Origin: an uncultured Bacilli bacterium
GTDB taxonomy: Bacteria; Bacillota_I; Bacilli_A; RF39; UBA660
Direction: 5' to 3'
NCBI GenBank assembly: GCA_944331945.1
Contig: CALVJC010000045.1
Span: 1 to 17,071 of the forward strand
Length of the DNA: 17,071 bases
Translations under genes and position numbers: made by a program
Shown: piece by piece, positions 13,900-17,071 of the stretch
Layout: the number at the start of each line of letters is the position of its first letter
Position numbering within the stretch: position 1 is the first letter of the stretch
The notes under the pieces: generated by a model
Told to the model about the DNA's origin: nothing
Databases searched by the model: none
Seen by the model: only the letters and a program-made list of their open reading frames with translations

Positions 13900-15322
13900 A
13901 GTAGTAATTGGACTAGAAGTTCACTGTGAGGTACAAACCAATTCCAAAAACTTTTCTTCGGCTCCCAATGAATTTACCATGACACCAAATATCCATGTCG
14001 CTCCGGTTGATCTTGGTTTGCCTGGTATCTTACCTGTTGTCAATGAAGAAGCTTGCAGGAAAGCCTTAAAAACGGCCATGGCTCTTCATTGTGAGAATCC
14101 AGATGAGATTATCTTTGATCGAAAAAATTATTTTTATCCAGATTTACCTAAGGGTTACCAAATTACCCAAGTAACCAAACCAATGGGAAGAAATGGTTAT
14201 TTAGATATCAAGGTAGGAGAAAAAGAAAAACGAGTTTACATCCATCAATTACATTTGGAAGAAGATACTGCTAGTCTTGATCATTATAGTAACTATTCTT
14301 TGATCGATTACAATCGTAGTGGAATTCCTTTAATGGAAATTGTCACAGAGCCTTGTATTTCTAGTGCCGAAGAAGCAGTTACTTTTCTAGAAGATCTAAG
14401 AGATGTCTTTCTCTTCTGTGAAGTCAGTGAAGCGCGTAGTAATAAAGGACAAATGCGGTGTGATGTTAATATTTCCTTAACCGAAGAAGGTAGCGATAAA
14501 CTAGGAACCAAAGTGGAGATGAAAAACATCAATGCCTTTAATAGTGTCAAAGCCGCCATTGAATATGAAATCAAACGTCAAAGTGAACTTTTAGATCGAG
14601 GAGAAAAGGTGATTCAAGAAACAAGACGAATTGATGAAGATGGCAAAACCTACTCCATGCGGGAAAAAGTCGATGCCGTTGATTATAAATATTATGTCGA
14701 ACCAAATCTTCCACCGGTCAAATTAACCAAAGAATACTTAGATGGAATTCGCCAAACCGTTCCGATGTTAAAACTCGATCGCCTTCATCGGTATATCAAT
14801 GAGTTTCATCTTTCGGAATACGATGCCACTGTTTTATCAAAAAATAAAGATATCGCGGACTATTTTGAAAACATTCTCTTGCTTGGTAGTGATATTGAAC
14901 TAACGGTTAATTTTGTAACAACGAGTGTCTTAAGCTCTCTTAAAAAGTTAGAAATTGACTTAAAAGACTTTTTTATCACCGAAGAAATGTTAAGTGGTGT
15001 TATAGATTTGGTTCATCAAGGAAAAATATCTTTGGATCACGGGAAAAAGATTTTATATCAAGCTCTTGAAAAGAAAAAAGATCCTCGTGATATCATCAAA
15101 GAATCACATCTAGAACAAATCAATGATGAAGAAAAATTGTTAACTTATATTACGGAAGCTTTAGAGGAAAATCCGGAACAAGTAAGACAATATGTGGAAG
15201 AGGGCAAAGATTATGTCATCAATTACTTTATTGGTAAAGTCATGCAGAAAAGTAATCGTCAAGCCAATCCAAATATTACCTTAGAGTTAATTAAAAAAGA
15301 ACTAGAGAAAAGGAGAAAATAA
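13892..15322 (+). CDS. gatB: Asp/Glu-tRNA amidotransferase subunit GatB
   Basis: GatB binds the mischarged tRNA, phosphorylates the misacylated Asp or Glu with ATP and amidates it with ammonia from GatA. The 476-residue product shows IGLEVHCEVQTNSKNFSSAP at the N-terminus, DLPKGYQITQ, HLEEDTASLDH, DYNRSGIPLMEIVTEP and GQMRCDVNISL in the kinase-like core, and a helical and YqeY-like tail in the last ~150 residues that contacts the tRNA elbow. The ATG at 13892 is chosen because a near-perfect AGGAGGTGAT (13878-13887) lies four bases upstream; a TTG at 13874 would include that site in the protein. It overlaps gatA by 8 bases and touches aspS with no gap. Confidence 0.96.
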   Translation: MYKVVIGLEVHCEVQTNSKNFSSAPNEFTMTPNIHVAPVDLGLPGILPVVNEEACRKALKTAMALHCENPDEIIFDRKNYFYPDLPKGYQITQVTKPMGRNGYLDIKVGEKEKRVYIHQLHLEEDTASLDHYSNYSLIDYNRSGIPLMEIVTEPCISSAEEAVTFLEDLRDVFLFCEVSEARSNKGQMRCDVNISLTEEGSDKLGTKVEMKNINAFNSVKAAIEYEIKRQSELLDRGEKVIQETRRIDEDGKTYSMREKVDAVDYKYYVEPNLPPVKLTKEYLDGIRQTVPMLKLDRLHRYINEFHLSEYDATVLSKNKDIADYFENILLLGSDIELTVNFVTTSVLSSLKKLEIDLKDFFITEEMLSGVIDLVHQGKISLDHGKKILYQALEKKKDPRDIIKESHLEQINDEEKLLTYITEALEENPEQVRQYVEEGKDYVINYFIGKVMQKSNRQANPNITLELIKKELEKRRK

Positions 15323-17068
15323 ATGAAAGCAAATAAATATCGAGATCATTATGCTGGAAAATTAAGAAATAATGATGTAGGAGAAAAAGTAAGAGTAGCT
15401 GGGTTCATCGAAAATATTCGGGACCACGGTGGGGTTATCTTTGTAGATGTTCGTGATTTTTATGGAACGTTACAAGTGGTAAGCAATGATGATTCGATCT
15501 TTGATGGTTTAACGAGAGAATCATCTGTCAGTATCACAGGAACCATTCGTAAAAGAGCCGAAGAAGATTACAATCCGCGGTTAGAAACAGGGGAGATTGA
15601 ACTTCTTGTCGAATCGATCGAAGTACTAGGCAAAAGTAAAAATGTTCTTCCTTTTGAAGTAATGACGAGTAAAGAAGTAGCGGAAGAAGTACGGCTTAAA
15701 TATCGTTATCTTGATTTAAGAAATCCGAAAGTAAAAAATACCATTTTATTCCGCAATAAAGTCATTCGTTTCTTAAGAAATTTTATGGAACAAGAAGACT
15801 TCGTGGAGATTCAAACCCCAATCCTAACAGCTTCATCACCTGAAGGAGCCAGAGATTTTATCGTTCCAAGTCGGAAGTTTAAAGGAAAATTCTATGCTTT
15901 ACCACAGGCCCCTCAACAATTCAAACAATTATTAATGTGCTCTGGATTCGATAAGTATTATCAAATCGCTCCATGTTTCCGCGATGAAGATGCAAGACGT
16001 GATCGGGTTTACGGAGAATTTTATCAATTGGACTTCGAGATGGCCTTTGCTACCGAAGAAGATGTTTTAGAAGTAGGGGAGAAGATCTTCTATGAGACCT
16101 TTAAAGAATTCACAGACAAAGAAATTTCTCCATTGCCTTTCCGCCGCTTGAGTTATAAAGAAGCCATGGAAAAGTATGGAACCGATAAACCAGATTTGCG
16201 AAATCCTCTTGAAATTATTGATTTAACCGAAGAATTTGAAGATACCGAATTTCGTCCATTCCGTGGTATTCCAGTCAAAGGAATTAAAGTGGAAAATATC
16301 GCTTCCAAAAGCAATTCTTGGTTTAATGAATTAGTAGACTTTGCGAAAAGCATTGGAATGCCAGGCATTGGTTATTTCAAAGTAAATGAAGATCTTTCTT
16401 TTGCCGGACCTATCGATAAATTCTTAAGTGATGAGGAAAGACAAGCTTTAATCGATAAAGCAGACCTTCATGCTGGAGATGTATTATTCTTCATTGCCGA
16501 TCGGACCAAAGCCTTACCACTTGCAGGAGAAATCCGTATGGAACTAGGTAGAAAATTAGATTACCTTGATCCAAATAAATTTATTTTCTGCATTGTCAAA
16601 GACTTCCCAATGTATGAATGGAGTGAAGAAGAAGAGAAATATATTTTCATGCATAACCCATTCAGTATGCCTCAAGGTGGCTTAGAAGCCTTAGAGAAAG
16701 AGAAAAAAGAAGAAATTTTGGCTTTTCAATATGACTTTGTATGTAATGGCATTGAAATGGCCAGTGGTGCTGTTAGAAATCATGATTTAGAGATTATGAA
16801 AAAAGCCTTTACAATTGCTGGTTATACGGAAAATGATTTGAAACAGCGATTCAAAGCCTTATATGAAGCCTTTCAATATGGTGCGCCACCACACGCTGGA
16901 ATGGCCCCTGGACTTGACCGGATGTTAATGCTTCTTCTTGATGAAGAATCGATTCGTGAAACCATTGCCTTCCCAATGAGTGCCTCAGGAGCCGATAACT
17001 TAATGGAAGCGCCAAGTGAAGTCAGTGAAATGCAATTAAGAGAAGCGCATATCAAAGTAAGAGACTAA
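15323..17068 (+). CDS. aspS: Aspartyl-tRNA synthetase, probably non-discriminating (Asp/Asn)
   Basis: AspRS charges tRNA-Asp, and in organisms using the GatCAB route also tRNA-Asn, with aspartate. The 581-residue protein has the OB-fold anticodon domain (about 1-105), class II motif 2 FRDEDARRDR (219-228) with GEFYQLDFEM, a GAD insert (about 305-410) that marks the bacterial-type enzyme, and motif 3 GAPPHAGMAPGLDR (520-533). In the anticodon domain RDHGGVIF carries His35, a residue class I associate with non-discriminating bacterial AspRS (discriminating E. coli has RDLGSLIF). FVCNGIEMASGAVRNH also fits the non-discriminating group. No asnS is visible in the window. AAAAGGAG precedes the ATG, which follows the gatB stop directly. 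Being in the tRNA-Asn T-box operon supports the dual role. Confidence 0.95.
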   Translation: MKANKYRDHYAGKLRNNDVGEKVRVAGFIENIRDHGGVIFVDVRDFYGTLQVVSNDDSIFDGLTRESSVSITGTIRKRAEEDYNPRLETGEIELLVESIEVLGKSKNVLPFEVMTSKEVAEEVRLKYRYLDLRNPKVKNTILFRNKVIRFLRNFMEQEDFVEIQTPILTASSPEGARDFIVPSRKFKGKFYALPQAPQQFKQLLMCSGFDKYYQIAPCFRDEDARRDRVYGEFYQLDFEMAFATEEDVLEVGEKIFYETFKEFTDKEISPLPFRRLSYKEAMEKYGTDKPDLRNPLEIIDLTEEFEDTEFRPFRGIPVKGIKVENIASKSNSWFNELVDFAKSIGMPGIGYFKVNEDLSFAGPIDKFLSDEERQALIDKADLHAGDVLFFIADRTKALPLAGEIRMELGRKLDYLDPNKFIFCIVKDFPMYEWSEEEEKYIFMHNPFSMPQGGLEALEKEKKEEILAFQYDFVCNGIEMASGAVRNHDLEIMKKAFTIAGYTENDLKQRFKALYEAFQYGAPPHAGMAPGLDRMLMLLLDEESIRETIAFPMSASGADNLMEAPSEVSEMQLREAHIKVRD

Positions 17069-17071
17069 AAA

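Noticed and set aside
1..17071. DGR reverse transcriptase, template repeat or Avd gene in the window
   Set aside because: No reverse transcriptase motif appears in any gene, and I found no second copy of the 11560-11710 sequence.
1..17071. Mycoplasma-type genetic code (TGA read as Trp)
   Set aside because: murI and the surface-protein gene end at TGA in sensible places, and Trp is encoded by TGG throughout.

Overview
The window is low-GC Gram-positive (Bacillota) chromosomal DNA with every gene on the + strand. The hrcA-grpE-dnaK-dnaJ cluster, a T-box leader, a gatCAB operon, strong AGGAGG-type ribosome binding sites and TTGACA/TATAAT-like promoters all point there. TGA is a real stop codon (murI and the large surface-protein gene end with it) and murI is present, so this is a walled, standard-code bacterium and not a mycoplasma. 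The architecture of the surface proteins resembles uncultured gut Bacilli (RF39-like lineages). That placement is inferred from memory and was not tested.

Layout: (1) 1-744 is the 3' end of a secreted-type protein with a glycine-rich domain and a ricin-B-type beta-trefoil. (2) 745-988 is a regulatory region with a consensus sigma-A promoter flanked by two degenerate 27-bp CIRCE operators. (3) 989-7444 is the heat-shock operon hrcA-grpE-dnaK-pepF-dnaJ, with an oligoendopeptidase F gene inserted between dnaK and dnaJ, closed by an intrinsic terminator. (4) 7445-9345 holds murI (glutamate racemase with an altered active-site motif) and an unrecognised coiled-coil protein, preceded by a perfect 15-bp inverted repeat. 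(5) 9346-9627 is a gene-free stretch that looks like a short terminated transcript with a G8 run. (6) 9628-11778 encodes a 716-residue membrane-anchored surface protein. Near its C-terminus it has a run of NNY codons with very little adenine, just before a conserved GVRPVISL motif. This looks like the variable region of a diversity-generating retroelement (DGR) target. (7) 11779-12139 is a promoter and a T-box leader with a readable AAC (Asn) specifier and a UGGC acceptor-pairing sequence. (8) 12140-17068 is gatC-gatA-gatB-aspS, tightly packed.

How the genes work together: HrcA and its two operators form a negative-feedback loop on the DnaK/DnaJ/GrpE chaperone machine, and PepF may clear peptides produced during stress. 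In the last operon an AspRS of the non-discriminating type would mischarge tRNA-Asn with Asp, and GatCAB would amidate it to Asn-tRNA-Asn. The tRNA-Asn sensed by the T-box is the product of the operon it controls. The most unusual signal is the putative DGR variable region at about 11584-11685. No reverse transcriptase or template repeat is visible in this window, so the diversifying machinery, if real, lies elsewhere in the genome.
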